Below, piece by piece: positions 23,831-34,760 of a stretch of 64,000 nucleotides of DNA. The notes beneath the pieces are model-generated. The model did not search any database. It worked only from the letters and a program-made list of their open reading frames with translations, and was not told the origin of the DNA. Source of the DNA: Phascolarctos cinereus (taxonomy: Eukaryota; Chordata; Mammalia; Diprotodontia; Phascolarctidae); the NCBI RefSeq assembly GCF_002099425.1, contig NW_018344024.1:3361001-3425000 (forward strand), in the 5' to 3' direction. The first letter of the stretch is position 1; every line of letters starts with the position of its first letter. Made by a program: the position numbers and the translations under genes.

Positions 23831-24078
23831 TGGGGAAAAAAAGAAATAAGGCAGAAAAAGGATAGATTAGAGAATATATCTTATGTAATAAATATTCCGT
23901 GAAGATAGCAAGATATTGTGGCTTAGTCTGTGATTCAGACACGTCTACAAGCTAGTAAGGTGGCATGTTTGAGTATCTAATCACAACATACTTCAGTCAA
24001 ATGATCTGACCTCTGACCTCATCCAATCCAATAAGAAGCTTTCAACAGTTAAACTAGACAGGGCAATAATTCAATGAG

Positions 24079-24355
24079 GCAGCAAGCCATAGTGGACAAG
24101 ATGTTGGTCCTGAAATCAATAACACCTTGATTCAAATCCTGCCTCTGATTCCTATGGGCTAGGTGTATTGCAGGCTATTGGAAAGACCACTGGATTTAAA
24201 GTAAAGAGCACAAAATGAAAATCTTAGTTTGGCCACCACTACCTGTGTGAAACTGGACAAATTGTATCACCTTACTAGGCTTTGGTCTTTTATCTGGAAA
24301 ATGAGGGAGGTGGACTATATAATATCTGAAGTCCTTTCCATAGCTAACATCCTAT
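24079..24355 (+). mobile_element. tRNA-SINE head followed by THER1/MIR SINE
   Basis: 24,079-24,150 resembles the first half of the tRNA-type SINE (GAGGCAGCAAGCCATAGTGG, 'ttgattcaaatcctgcctct'). From about 24,165 a THER1/MIR copy follows, with 'ctgtgtgaaactggacaaat', 'ttatctggaaaatgagggag' and 'ggactatataatatctgaag'. Both are diverged and without visible duplications. Confidence 0.6.
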
Positions 24356-24364
24356 TATAATCAA

Positions 24365-24620
24365 ACTCTCAGTACCTACTTATAATAATACCTAATTTAT
24401 ATAGTGCTTTAAGGTTTACACATCAGTTATATTATGTCATTCAATCTTGTAACAACAGTCCTGTGAGAAGGAAGCTATTATGATTACCTCAATTTCACAG
24501 ATCAGAATATAGAGTTAGAAATTTTCTCTATCCTGATAAGACTATCAGGAGGATTAAATGAAATTCTTTATGTACAGAATTTTGCAAACATTTAAGCACC
24601 ATAACAGTTATTGTTATTCA
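24365..24620 (-). mobile_element. MIR SINE
   Basis: Minus-strand MIR: 'tatagtgctttaaggtttac', 'cttgtaacaacagtcctgtg', 'attacctcaatttcacagat'. It corresponds to the MIR at 47.4-47.65 kb. Confidence 0.6.
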
Positions 24621-25880
24621 TTTTGGTTGTTAAGATAACCTACCCCTCTGTCTAAGATTGTGTGCTTCTTTTCAACCAGATAGTTGTATAGACAGTTTCA
24701 GATAATGCAGAAGGTTTTTATTTTCCCTCATTACATTATCACTCTTTTGGACTCAGAATCATTCCTACATCCTATTTTACTTACTGAATTATTTCATTCC
24801 TTCATTGATCCACCCAACAAAACTTTTATGCAAAACTTTTAAATTTTTTTATAGTAAATGCCATTTATTACTCCTTTGAAAAAGATAATAGATTCCATTT
24901 GTTACACCCTTACAAAATCCAGTCAGTATCTGTAATTTTTCACTTGACTTGGCTATATCCTTCTATATCAATTTTTCTTTTATCAATGATTTTGGATTTG
25001 GAACAATTTCTATCAGTTTCCAAATCACTTAAATTCAAGAGCCCTAGGATCCCAGAAGTAATCTGAATTGGATTCTACTACCCCTCATCTCTATTCAGAT
25101 TGGCTTGGTGTATTAGCCACAGTCACATAAACCATTCCGTATATCATTTTTTCCTGCACAGGTTTCTAATATAACATTATTATTTAACTTCCTTGCTTTC
25201 TCTCTTTTAAAAAAGAGCAAAAAACTCTGATATTTAGTTCTTTGTTAAATGTACTCTAAGCACTTGAAATAATATAGCTAATCTTTTTTTTCCCTCAACT
25301 ATTTTTTTTCTTCTAGCCATCACAGCAGCTTTGCTAGATATGTGACAATAAGAGTTGTCCTTCACAAAATATGTTGGCATTCACCTATGTTTCCATTTTC
25401 CCATGTAGCTTTCACAACAAAAGATATTCTCTTCATGGCTTTGGGCCTATGAGTGGCAACAGATGTACTCAACTGTAATGAAGCCCAAGTCCCTGATCTG
25501 GCATTTCTAGGTAGGAAAGCCTTCTTACAAGAGATGTCACTTTTGCACTCAACAGCTCTCCTGCTAAATTAATCTTTAGCTGGCATTTATACTGACTTGA
25601 AACTAGCCTGACACTTCCTCGACATGGCACAATAATAACCTAGCAGATGGGCATAAGGGAATGAATGCCAGCTGATCAGCAAGGGGTCTATGTTTAAACA
25701 TAAAGGGACATGTTTCCACCACTAGCACCTTCCACCTTCCATGGTAAAATTCACTTCAGATATTCTGTATTTCAAAACAACAGTAAAAAGTGGTACAATT
25801 TATGCATTATCCCCCTCATAAGCTCTAGTTGAGTTGAGCTGACAAATAATTTCTGCTAAACACAATCTGGAGCTAGTAAA
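24621..25880. other. No recognised feature
   Basis: Ordinary AT-rich sequence without a recognised repeat or convincing open frame. Confidence 0.5.
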
Positions 25881-26090
25881 AGAGAGTCAATTAGGAACAA
25901 TGGAAAAACATTAACTTTAACTCTGGAGTCAGAAGATGTGTTTTCAACTTTTGCATTTGATGATTATTACCTGAGTCACTTTGAGTAAATCATTTAACCT
26001 TGCTGGACTTTACTTCCTTCAGCTGGAAAATAAAAGGTTTAGACTAGATGGCCACCTCTAACAGGATATCTGGGGTGTTGACCTATTAAG
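25881..26090 (+). mobile_element. THER1/MIR-type SINE
   Basis: 'actctggagtcagaagatgt', 'ttacctgagtcactttgagt', 'aggtttagactagatggcca'. This is the standard order of a THER1 copy, and it is strongly diverged. Confidence 0.65.
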
Positions 26091-26594
26091 GAAAACCTTA
26101 ATATGGTTAAGGATGGTATAGAATTTAGTTTTAGCATTCACATTTTTATGCTGCCAAAAGCATTAAATGCTACAAAGAAGACAAAGTAGGTTGTGAATTG
26201 ACAGGTTTTTTCTTTGTTTTTAATCATTGTTTTTGAAAATTGGAGGTCACTGAGGATCTTTAAGCATTTGGTTTCACTAGAGTAGTATGGATAAAAGTCA
26301 GACCACATGAGATTTAAGAATGAACAAAGAAAGTAGTATTATATCTATTTTATAGATAGAGCAACTATAAGATAGATAGAAAATTCCAAAAACAGAGCCA
26401 TAGTGGAGTAATGAGGAAGGGTACAAATTCATTTGTCTAACTATGCAATGTTCTTTCTGCTATAACACAATTAATTTTGCTCATATAGTCTTAGACTATA
26501 TTTGGTGTAACAACCAATTTGGGTAAAAGTCAACCACAATTCATTAAAAAATTTCACCAGTCTCCTGATATTTATAAGCATTATATGCCTTATA
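26091..26594. other. No recognised feature
   Basis: No repeat or reading frame that I can support. Confidence 0.45.
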
Positions 26595-26760
26595 TTTGAA
26601 GAGTAAATGGACTACAGAACATTTTAATTGGAATCAAAGAGCCTGGGTTCTAGTATTTCTTCTCACTACTCTCTGAATAATCACAGATAACTCACTAACT
26701 TCTTGAGTCTTTAGCTATCTCCTCTGTAAAATTCAGGTCAATAAAAAGAGTGATCTCTTC
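26595..26760 (+). mobile_element. THER1/MIR-type SINE
   Basis: 'ttggaatcaaagagcctggg', 'aataatcacagataactcac', 'ctcctctgtaaaattcaggt' follow the MIR/THER1 order. Confidence 0.55.
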
Positions 26761-26786
26761 AGATAGCCAAAATGAAACCACACCCA

Positions 26787-26791
26787 CCCAC

Positions 26792-26838
<47 letters not shown>
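26787..26838. repeat. (CA)n microsatellite
   Basis: About 24 CA units, preceded by CCCACCCA. Confidence 0.97.
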
Positions 26839-26840
<2 letters not shown>

Positions 26841-26939
26841 CTACCTGGATATGTGTCATGGATCCTAGTGTAATTATCTCATCTCTTAATTCCTCAAAGC
26901 AAAACTCTATAAATTCACATATTTTTAATAAAAAATGAT

Positions 26940-27500
26940 TTTTTCTACTCCAAGAGACAAAAATCGCTCACACTCCACATGAAATGGAGGTGTCAATTGC
27001 TCTACTGAATGAATGATCTTTCCTTCATCAAGTTTCTCATAGTATTTTCCTGAGTTTTTCATTTACTTTCAACCAGTATTTCCTGCAGTATAATTATTTG
27101 TATATATGTTGCCATTATTTTTTATTGCTATTTTTATCCATTCTTATGATTTCACTGGTGCAGGATATTCAATCCACCAAAGCAGATAAACAATTCTTCT
27201 GCAATGCCCAGTCTTAGGGATCTGCTTAAGGGCAAAAAGGGACGAAGTAACTTTTCCAGAGTTATGCATTCTTCCTATTAGATTTTTAGATCTAAGAGGG
27301 GTGAGGGTTGAGTCCTTCTTGTGCTTTCTTTTATTTTTTTAATCCTCATGATATAGCATGGTCCCTTAAACTCAATTTTCTCTTAATGAATATTCATGAA
27401 ATTGCTAAATTAGGGTACTTGTTTATAATTAATTGTAATTCAAATATTGCAATACAAAAATTTCCTATTATTTCACTATATTTTGAGTTTTTCTTTTGAA
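26940..27500. other. Mostly unrecognised; weak SINE-like segment near 27.15-27.28 kb
   Basis: 'ggtgcaggatattcaatcca' and 'agggcaaaaagggacgaagt' resemble part of a diverged MIR-like SINE in minus orientation, but the match is too weak for a firm call. Confidence 0.35.
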
Positions 27501-27704
27501 AGGAAAGGGTCTCATTGTTCAAGTGATTCTGGTCTGTTCTTTGGTCTAAACTAGCTTTGGCATACCCAGGTATAGAAGCTAAAGTCCAGGGCTTTAGCCT
27601 GACTACAGTCAGAATCTAACAAGAAATTATTGTTGGGCCCAATGTTCCACCTTGTCAAAAGTCATAAAAAGGGTTAAACCTTGATAGAAAAAAAATGCAT
27701 TAGT

Positions 27705-28078
27705 GTGCATCAGAGTTCTCTGCCTCTCTATGTCTGCGGTGTGCCTTCTGTCTCAGCATATCTCCTCAGGGAAGGCAGCAAGGGGCCTGGCTACATGTCT
27801 CCCATTTGCAACAAAGGTTCCACCAGTACAGGGAGTCTATCACTTCCTGTTGCCACCTCATTAACTGGACTCCTTAAATGAGGAAAAGACCTAAAGTTCC
27901 TCTGAATGGGCTTTGTTGCTTGTCATCTCCTGCTGGGCTCAGGGTGTCACATGAGAGAAGGGGACAAGGAACCAATCAGGGTGTCTTCTATTTGCTACAA
28001 AGCAAAGACTTCCATGTGTGCCAGCACAAGGAATCTTCTACGTCCTGCTGCCAGCCCAGTCTCCTGATCTGGATGTGT
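27705..28078 (+). repeat. Imperfect tandem duplication of about 170-185 bp
   Basis: Unit 1 (about 27,708-27,878) and unit 2 (about 27,893-28,078) share an ordered set of blocks: GTTC-CTCTG, CTCAG, GGGAAGG/AGAAGGGG, ACAAGG, 'tctcccatttgcaacaaagg' against 'tcttctatttgctacaaagc', CCAG-ACA-GGA, 'cttcctgttgccacctcatt' against 'acgtcctgctgccagcccag', and CTGG. The stretch is more GC-rich than its surroundings. I do not recognise the family. A long-terminal-repeat fossil or a minor satellite are possibilities. Short frames in the two units are not conserved. Confidence 0.5.
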
Positions 28079-28239
28079 TAAACCTCCAGGGCAAAGAAGA
28101 GAAACCTTCCTTTTGACATCCAGCTGTTTTATATCCTGTTCTTTTTCTGCATAATTTCTACCCTTTCAAAAAGAAGAGGAGTTGTGAAGCTGAGAATCCA
28201 ATCTCATATTGCACTTGACACTAGCCGATAAAAGTAGAG

Positions 28240-28858
28240 CAAACCACACAACTGTCCTGACTGGCTACACTAAAATTTTATGTTACACAAGCTCAAATGG
28301 GCCTTTACTGATGCTAAGCAATCCCATATCTGTCTTGTCAACTCACCATTCCACTCTTCACGAAAGCTTTTCAAAACCTTCTCATCCCTCCTCAAACCTC
28401 CCATGGATCCCCCTAGCTCCACCCTCACTGCTGAAAACTTTGACTAATACATAATGAGGAAAAAATTGAGGCCATTCACCATGATCTTCCTGTTCTCCAC
28501 TCTTCTTCATCTCATTTCACTCAGATGCTTTCTGCCATTTTCTCCTTCACTCCTGTCTCATGGGAAGTCTGGCTGTCCTTCATTCCTGGAATGCTCTCCC
28601 TCTCATCTCTACCTACTGACTTCCCTGGCTTCCTCTAAGTCTCAAATAAATGCCCACATTCTACAGGAAATCTTTCCCAATCTCCCTTAATTCTACTGCC
28701 TTCTCTCTGTCAATTACTTCCTATTTATCCTGCACGTATTCTGTTTATACATCTATATTTGTGTGTTGTTTCTCCCATTACATTCTGAACTTCTGGACGG
28801 GCAGTGCTTAGCACAGTATCTAGTATGTTGCAACTGCTTAATAAATGTTTATTTATTG
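28240..28858 (+). mobile_element. L2 LINE fragment with 3' end
   Basis: C/T-rich L2 reverse-transcriptase-side sequence (28.24-28.5 kb) joins the L2 3' module: 'cattcctggaatgctctccc', 'ttccctggcttcctctaagt', 'ttctacaggaaatctttccc', 'ggcagtgcttagcacagtat' and terminal CTTAATAAATGTTTATTTATTG. The terminus is the target of the SINE that follows. Confidence 0.75.
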
Positions 28859-29015
28859 GGGCAGCTAGGTGGCTCAGTGGATAGAGCACTTGCCCTGAAT
28901 TCAGTAGGACCTGAGTTCAAATCCGGCCTCAGACACATAACACTTACTAGCTGTGTGACCTTGGGCAAGTCACTTAACCCCACTGCCTAGCCAAAAAAAA
29001 AAAATAATAAAAAAA
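28859..29015 (+). mobile_element. tRNA-type marsupial SINE with target-site duplication
   Basis: Complete: head GGGCAGCTAGGTGGCTCAGTGG carries an A-box-like TGGCTCAGTGG; a B-box-like GAGTTCAAATCC follows. Then 'ttactagctgtgtgacctt' and TCACTTAACCCC, ending in an A-rich tail. The 12 bp GTTTATTTATTG stands on both sides (28,847-28,858 and about 29,016-29,027). It is one of the best preserved SINEs in the window. Transcription would be by RNA polymerase III, with mobility borrowed from a LINE. Confidence 0.95.
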
Positions 29016-29029
29016 GTTTATTTATTGAT

Positions 29030-29400
29030 TGATCAATGTAATATATTCCCATCAGTACATAGGTGTAACTCCCGATCTGGGAAGAGAGTGAAAAGAATAC
29101 ACCAAAAACAGATTATAAGAGAACAGCCTCACGCAGAAAAAAAAAAGAAGTGAGCTAACATGAAGAAACCTGGTGACATAAAATATAGACTGAATATTTT
29201 TGATTGATCTAAAGCATGAATGAAAGTTATCATAGTGTTGTTTAAGGAGTTCATACAATATAAAATCATACATAGAGAAGACAAGTCAGGCATTGATAAT
29301 TAACTAGATGCTTCAAAGTAGAGCTTTCTGTTGTTTAGAGTTAAAAATATTTTATTTGTTTTCATAACCAAGATTTGCTCTCTTACTCTTCTACCCCCAA

Positions 29401-29431
<31 letters not shown>

Positions 29432-29945
29432 GTCACACATGCACACACATGAAAAACAAAATTCATTACAAATATGAATAATCCATAGAACAAATGTCCA
29501 CCTTGGCCATGTCCAAAAGTTAATTTGTCTCATTCTGAATTCTAAGTTCTTCTATTCTCAATAAGGAGATGAGTAACATTTTTCATCATTAATCCTATGG
29601 AATCCTGGTTGGACAGTATTCTGATATTAAAAATTCCAAAAAGCCTAGTAAGATACATATAAAGTGTTGTAGACAGAAGTTAATTAGAAGCAAGAAAATA
29701 ATATGCACAATAACTATAACAACATAAATTAAAATAATATTCAAAAGAAGCCAAGTATTATGTCATTGTAAATGCTGTCTTGGCAAAAGAGATAAGGAAA
29801 TCTGCCTTACTGCTTTCATTGGATTTATGAGAGGGACTTTTGGTAGAAGATGTCACATAAATTGTCAAATAAACTCACTCTATGGGTTAGTATCATTGAG
29901 CTAGTTTTCTCTGATATAAGGATATCCAGATGGTTGTAGTGTTGA
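29030..29945. other. No recognised feature apart from an (AC)n run
   Basis: It contains an (AC)n microsatellite at 29,399-29,433, extended by CACA-rich sequence to about 29,450. Otherwise nothing that I can name. Confidence 0.5.
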
Positions 29946-29960
29946 ATATGTAGAAATGGT

Positions 29961-30102
29961 GGACAGCTAGGTGGTGCAGTGGATACAGCACCAGCCCTGA
30001 AGTCAGGAAGGACCTGAGTTCAAATCTGGTCTCAGACCAAACATTTGACACTTACTAGCTGTGTGACCCTGGGCAAGTCACTTAACCCCAATTGCCAAAA
30101 AA
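29961..30102 (+). mobile_element. tRNA-type marsupial SINE with target-site duplication
   Basis: GGACAGCTAGGTGGTGCAGTGG to TCACTTAACCCCAATTGCC plus an A-tail. ATGTAGAAATGG flanks it on both sides (near 29,948-29,959 and 30,103-30,115), so the copy is full length with a 12 bp duplication. The B-box-like GAGTTCAAATCT is kept. Confidence 0.95.
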
Positions 30103-30147
30103 AATGTAGAAATGGAGTCAAGATAAAAATGTAAAAGCTCTACCAAA

Positions 30148-30172
30148 TTTTATATATATATATATATATACA
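30148..30172. repeat. (TA)n microsatellite
   Basis: A short TA run, followed by further TATATATG-type sequence to about 30,220. Confidence 0.9.
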
Positions 30173-30224
30173 TATTTACATTTTTACGATAACACAGGTA
30201 TGCATATATGTGTATATATACAGA

Positions 30225-30612
30225 CCGGGGGGATGTTGTTGTTGAAATTGTCCTTCATTTTTGAAAAGCACTAATGCCATCACAAGGTGACATCTTGATT
30301 CTTGTGTAAATTGCATTTAAGTGAAGCAGAGTTGCACAGTCATCAGCCTCATTCCTCTCGTGGCAAGGCAAAAGTCAGGACATCTGGCAATGGCCGGGGA
30401 GGCAGTGAAAGACCTTGATGTCTTAGATGTCTGACCAAGTTCTATGCATTCCATAGCTCCTGCTTGAGCCATCTTTATGGCATTGCTCTCCTCTGCCTAT
30501 CCCACCATAGAAAGTCTTCAAATTCTTGGGGTAGACATCCCTTTACTTACTGATGGGCTTCCGGCCTTATTACCTTATTATCGCTTATTACCCTCAACCT
30601 TGTTTACCTGTC
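30225..30612 (+). mobile_element. RTE/BovB-related marsupial SINE
   Basis: It begins GTTGTTGTTGAAATTGTCCTTCATTT, then 'aggtgacatcttgattcttg', 'aattgcatttaagtgaagca' and 'agtcatcagcctcattcctc', and ends with GCAATGGCCGGGGAGGCAGTG-type and 'atgtctgaccaagttctatg' blocks. The GTTGTTGTT start and the order are those of the RTE-derived SINE family of marsupials, as I know it. Confidence 0.7.
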
Positions 30613-31055
30613 TGCTGTGATGGTTTACTGAGGTGTGATCATTGCATATGTTACAGTTTTTTGTAGCCACAGGTGAGAGTTGAGTGCCAGGAAGACATCA
30701 AAGGTAGATGAGCATTGGCAATCCCTCACACCAAAAACGCCAGAGGTGCTAGTCCATGTAAGCCCTTGTTTTCTGCTAAAAAACAGTGAGACTATGCTGA
30801 TACTAGTGACAAGAGCAGATGATGTCCCAGAAAGGTATTTGGGTTTAGTACTTGAGCAAAACTTTTTCTTGAGCACTGAAATTGTATAACACAAACCTTG
30901 AATCATAGACAAACGATGTGCATGCACAAAGTTACTATTAGCTATACCACAATTTTGAACTGAAAATAAGTAGTAACTGATCATCTTCATTCACTATAAA
31001 GGATGACAGATTCACAGCTGGAAGACACCATAGATGCCACTAAATAAAACCTCCT
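30613..31055. other. Unassigned, contains a 121-codon minus-strand frame
   Basis: Minus-strand frame 30,625-30,990 and an overlapping 69-codon plus-strand frame (30,680-30,889). Neither shows a recognisable domain. The segment may belong to the preceding RTE-type element or be an unrelated old repeat. Confidence 0.3.
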
Positions 31056-31057
31056 CA

Positions 31058-31205
31058 TTTTTTTTTTTGTTGAGGCAATTGGGGTTAAGTGACTTGCCCA
31101 GGGTCACACAGCAAGTAAGTGTGAAGTTACTGAAGCCAGATGTGAACTCAGGTCTTCCTGATTCTGTGGCCATTGCTCTACTTACTCCAAAACCCAGCTG
31201 CCCCT
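31058..31205 (-). mobile_element. tRNA-type marsupial SINE
   Basis: Minus strand: T-run tail, 'gacttgcccagggtcacaca', 'gaactcaggtcttcctgatt' and an end near CCCAGCTGCCCC. Full-length body, no clear duplication. Confidence 0.9.
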
Positions 31206-31311
31206 ACTTATTTTAAAAATGAAGAAACTATTATGTGAATATATTGTCCAGGGTCATAAGCATCTGAGAAGCTAATAAGCATCTCAGATGAATTTTAAAC
31301 CCGCATTTCTG

Positions 31312-32030
31312 AATCCACCAATTCATCAACCAACAACTATTTATTATCAAAGGAGATAATATTAATACCTACTATGAGATATTTATGCCTACTGTATGCC
31401 ATGCACTGATTTTAGCACAGTGCCTAGCACATCGGCAGATGCTTAATGACTGCTTTTTCCCTTCCCCCTTAGTGACTGCTGTGTGCACTGTCCTGTGTGC
31501 TGTGGATACCAAGACATAAAATGAAACATTGATTGTCCTCGTGGAGACATGCACATGTATGTATGTATTTATGTATGTATGCATGTATGTATGTATGTAT
31601 GTATGTACATTTAATAGGTACAGAAAAAATGCAAAATAAATGGACAGTCACTTAAAAGATAGGGAGGCAGAACTCTCACAATTTTGGGATCGGGAAAAGC
31701 TTGATGTAGATAATGGTTCTTGAGCTGAACTTCACAAACAGTGAGGGATTTCTAAGAGCTAAAGGAGGGAACAAATTCCAGTTATGGGGAATGGTCAATG
31801 AATGCAAAGACACAGAGATTGGGAAATAGTGCTTCATGTGGAAGGAACAAAGGGAAGTCCAGTTTCGCTTTTGAGAAATAATGTATGTAAACCCAAAACA
31901 GGAGTTTAGATTTTATAATAGAGGCAATAGGGAGCCACTGGATTTTATTGTACAAGGAAGTGACATGGTCAGATCTGTGCTTAAGAAAAATCATTCAGAG
32001 GATGAATTAGAGGCTTAGACTGAAAGAAGA
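31312..32030 (-). mobile_element. L2 LINE, minus strand
   Basis: Reverse complement of the L2 3' half: 'ggataccaagacataaaatg', 'gaaaagcttgatgtagataa', 'aaagacacagagattgggaa', 'aatagggagccactggattt' and 'agtgacatggtcagatctgt'. It matches the second minus-strand L2 at 61.75-62.33 kb block by block. A (TATG)n array at 31,557-31,606 interrupts it. Confidence 0.75.
31557..31606. repeat. (TATG)n microsatellite
   Basis: About 12 units, slightly impure, inside the L2 copy. Confidence 0.95.
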
Positions 32031-32061
32031 TGGGACTTGAGGCATCTGTACATATACATTA

Positions 32062-32062
<1 letters not shown>

Positions 32063-32106
<44 letters not shown>
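32063..32106. repeat. (TA)n microsatellite
   Basis: About 20 TA units. Confidence 0.97.
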
Positions 32107-32109
<3 letters not shown>

Positions 32110-32394
32110 GTGTAAAGAGAGAGATTTTTATTATTCTCTACAGTAATTGAAAGATTTCTTACAATCTAATACCAGAGTTTTGTGATCATACAAATTGGGA
32201 TGAGTGTTAAAGTTTCCATGAGAACATATGAATATGACTCAATTCCAGCTCTTTTCTAGAGATTTTTATTTTGACAGCAGGGTACTAAAGATAGATCATG
32301 AAGCAGATTTTATTAAAATGAATGTTTAAAAAGGTAATTGTATAAATTTCAAAAAGAGAACAGTCATATATACATGTCCATATGTATATACACA

Positions 32395-32456
32395 CATGCA
32401 TGTGTACATACATACATATACATACATACATACATACATACATACATGCATACGTG
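32395..32456. repeat. (CATA)n microsatellite
   Basis: CATACATACATA-type array with a few variant units. Confidence 0.9.
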
Positions 32457-32459
32457 AAA

Positions 32460-33084
32460 TCCCATTTGTGGAATGCAATTGAGGAGCTATTTGACGAATT
32501 GTCAAAGTTTCTGTGTTTGTCTGCTTCTATAACCCTGAGTTGATTTTTATCTCTACTGTACATGTGCCTAATTTATAGTTCATCTTTTGTCTTTCAGTTC
32601 CACAACTCCTTAATACTCTTAGGACACTATCCAATTGTCACATCTCTCATAAATCCTAGATTAGTTTAAGAACTTTCGTTCTGCTTTTAACATGCTCATA
32701 TTATTCAGCTGCTTCCATGTTTCTTTACTCTTCTATAACCTTAAAGTCCCTTTGCTCTCTCTTTCCCAGCTGTCCCTACTCAAAAATTGTTATATACATG
32801 AATACCTTTCTGCTTTTCTTATGTTTGACACATGGGAATTACCATCAATCCCCTTAGATGCTTTTAACATGAAACCTCTTGGCACATTTCTGTTATAATC
32901 CTAGACTCAAAAAATTTTATAGCTTTTGAATCTATATATTTTTTTATTTTTGCAACCTATTGCAAACTATTCATTCTGAGTGATTTTAAAAATCTTTTCT
33001 TTAAATTATGCATATTGGCAAACTTCTCCAACAAATCACTATTACCATTTCATTTTGTATTCAAACTTTACCTGTGGAAGGCTG

Positions 33085-33085
<1 letters not shown>
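32460..33085. other. No recognised feature
   Basis: Unassigned AT-rich sequence. Confidence 0.45.

Positions 33086-33086
<1 letters not shown>

Positions 33087-33144
<58 letters not shown>
33087..33144. repeat. (GT)n microsatellite
   Basis: About 28 GT units. The flanking frames (cysteine/valine or histidine/threonine strings) are artefacts. Confidence 0.98.
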
Positions 33145-33146
<2 letters not shown>

Positions 33147-33889
33147 GGAAGGAAAAGGGAATAAGCAGACCAAAACCAGAAGGGAGTAGCTAGCATAAGG
33201 GGAAAACTAGTCAACACAACAGTGAGTGAGTGAAGGGATAGATGACCTAGTTCATAGTTCCTTTTCCTCTGTCTGTCCTCTGACACATATTTGTTATGAT
33301 CTTTTTTTTATTTCCAAGTTCCCAAACAGCTACATCTGCACATCTTAATGCACTTTTCTCCTCTGCTAATCATGTATCCAGTGTTTGTCTCTAATTTTCT
33401 TGGTTATACAAGGATCCTGACTCATCCATGGAATACAGAAAGGAAACTATTAGAGGCATAATTAGCATGAAAGGGTTCGAACTACATATGGGAGTCAAAT
33501 GGTATAATATTGCAGGATCTATTTAGACAGTATGGTCTAAAAGGTTACTCTTTGAAAATTTTAGCATTGCAGGCAGGAAAAAATAGGTCACCAACTAAAT
33601 ACATCCTTTTACAACTATCTAGGTAGTCTTAGAATCTAATGCACTCCAATAAAGTGATTTAGAAATTGGGAATAAAAAAAATTGTTAAACATTTGCCAAG
33701 TTACACACACATACACTTACACTCACCTACACATGCACACACACACACATACATTTCTGTGTGTGCTTCAGCATCAACAGAAACATTTCAAAGCCTCAAG
33801 ACATAAAGATGAACGATTCTGATAAAGAAATGAAGAGACTGCTGTTTTTCATTCATATTCAAAAAAGTAAGTCTAGTAATTGTTGTATG
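33145..33889. other. No recognised feature
   Basis: Unassigned. Short CACA-rich run at 33.70-33.75 kb. Confidence 0.45.
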
Positions 33890-33956
33890 TGACATATTAT
33901 GAAAGGCACTGGGCAGAAATGTAATGGTCCTTGCCCTCAAGGAGCATCCATTTAGT
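33890..33956 (-). mobile_element. Short L2 fragment
   Basis: 'gaaaggcactgggcagaaat' and 'ttgccctcaaggagcatcca' are the reverse of the L2 3' end. Only about 65 nt can be recognised. Confidence 0.5.
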
Positions 33957-34348
33957 TTTTTTTTTCAATTTTCAAGAAACATTTCAGCTTTACTATTTAA
34001 TTTGAACATAGATAGGAATATGTCCTTTCCCACAGCCTTCTTTGATGAACTGTTTTCTAATTAGCAAATAAACTTACAGTAAATAATTTAATACCATCCC
34101 ATCTCACCACTCCAAAAATATTTGTCCTTGATTTTCAGGATCATTAACATAGTTACAAGTATCACCAATATTTAATGAAAGACCACAGAATGATAAGAGA
34201 TGTAACTATATTCATTGCCTTCCATGAACATATGCTCAAAATAGAGGGAAAAACTCTGACATTATGTGAGGGACAATTGGTGGCAAGTGGGAATCAGACT
34301 TTGAAACTTTTTGAAGAGGCTGTGTTTTTATTCAAGGATTCAACACTA

Positions 34349-34497
34349 TGGGTAGCAAGGTGGTGTATTGGATAGAGAACCGGCCCTGAAGTCAGGAGGA
34401 ACTGAGTTCAAATCTGGCCTCAGATCAAATACTTGACACTTACTAGCTGTGTGACCCTGGGAAAGTCATTTAACCCCAATTGCCTAAAAAAAAAAAG
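34349..34497 (+). mobile_element. tRNA-type marsupial SINE with target-site duplication
   Basis: GGGTAGCAAGGTGGTGTATTGG to TTTAACCCCAATTGCC plus an A-tail. Flanks GGATTCAACACTA (34,336-34,348) and GAATTCAACATTA (about 34,497-34,509) form a slightly decayed duplication. Confidence 0.92.
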
Positions 34498-34760
34498 AAT
34501 TCAACATTAAAAGTTATTAAAATGCCTAATATTTGCAAGAAATCATTCAAAGAACTGAAGAGCATATGAACATTAGTGATTTGCAATTCTTGTCCTTAAG
34601 TAGTTTATAATCTATAAGAATACATAAGACATTTGGGCAAATAATAATTCAAATTAGAAGTAAAAGGAAAATGTAACAAGTCTCAGGTGAATTAAGCAGA
34701 GGAAGATAATTCTTCCACCTTCAGGAAGGTGGAAAAGATCAGCAAAGAAGTCATGATGTG

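Noticed and set aside
27681-28081. Two neighbouring 66-67 codon frames taken as small genes
   Set aside because: They lie in the two units of a tandem duplication but are not equivalent frames, so there is no conserved protein.
28859-29015. Possible tRNA gene from A-box and B-box sequences
   Set aside because: The boxes belong to the head of a tRNA-derived SINE; the cloverleaf is not complete and the body and tail are those of the SINE.
31557-32456. Regularly spaced short repeats as a CRISPR array
   Set aside because: These are (TATG)n, (TA)n and (CATA)n microsatellites without unique spacers, in a mammalian genome.
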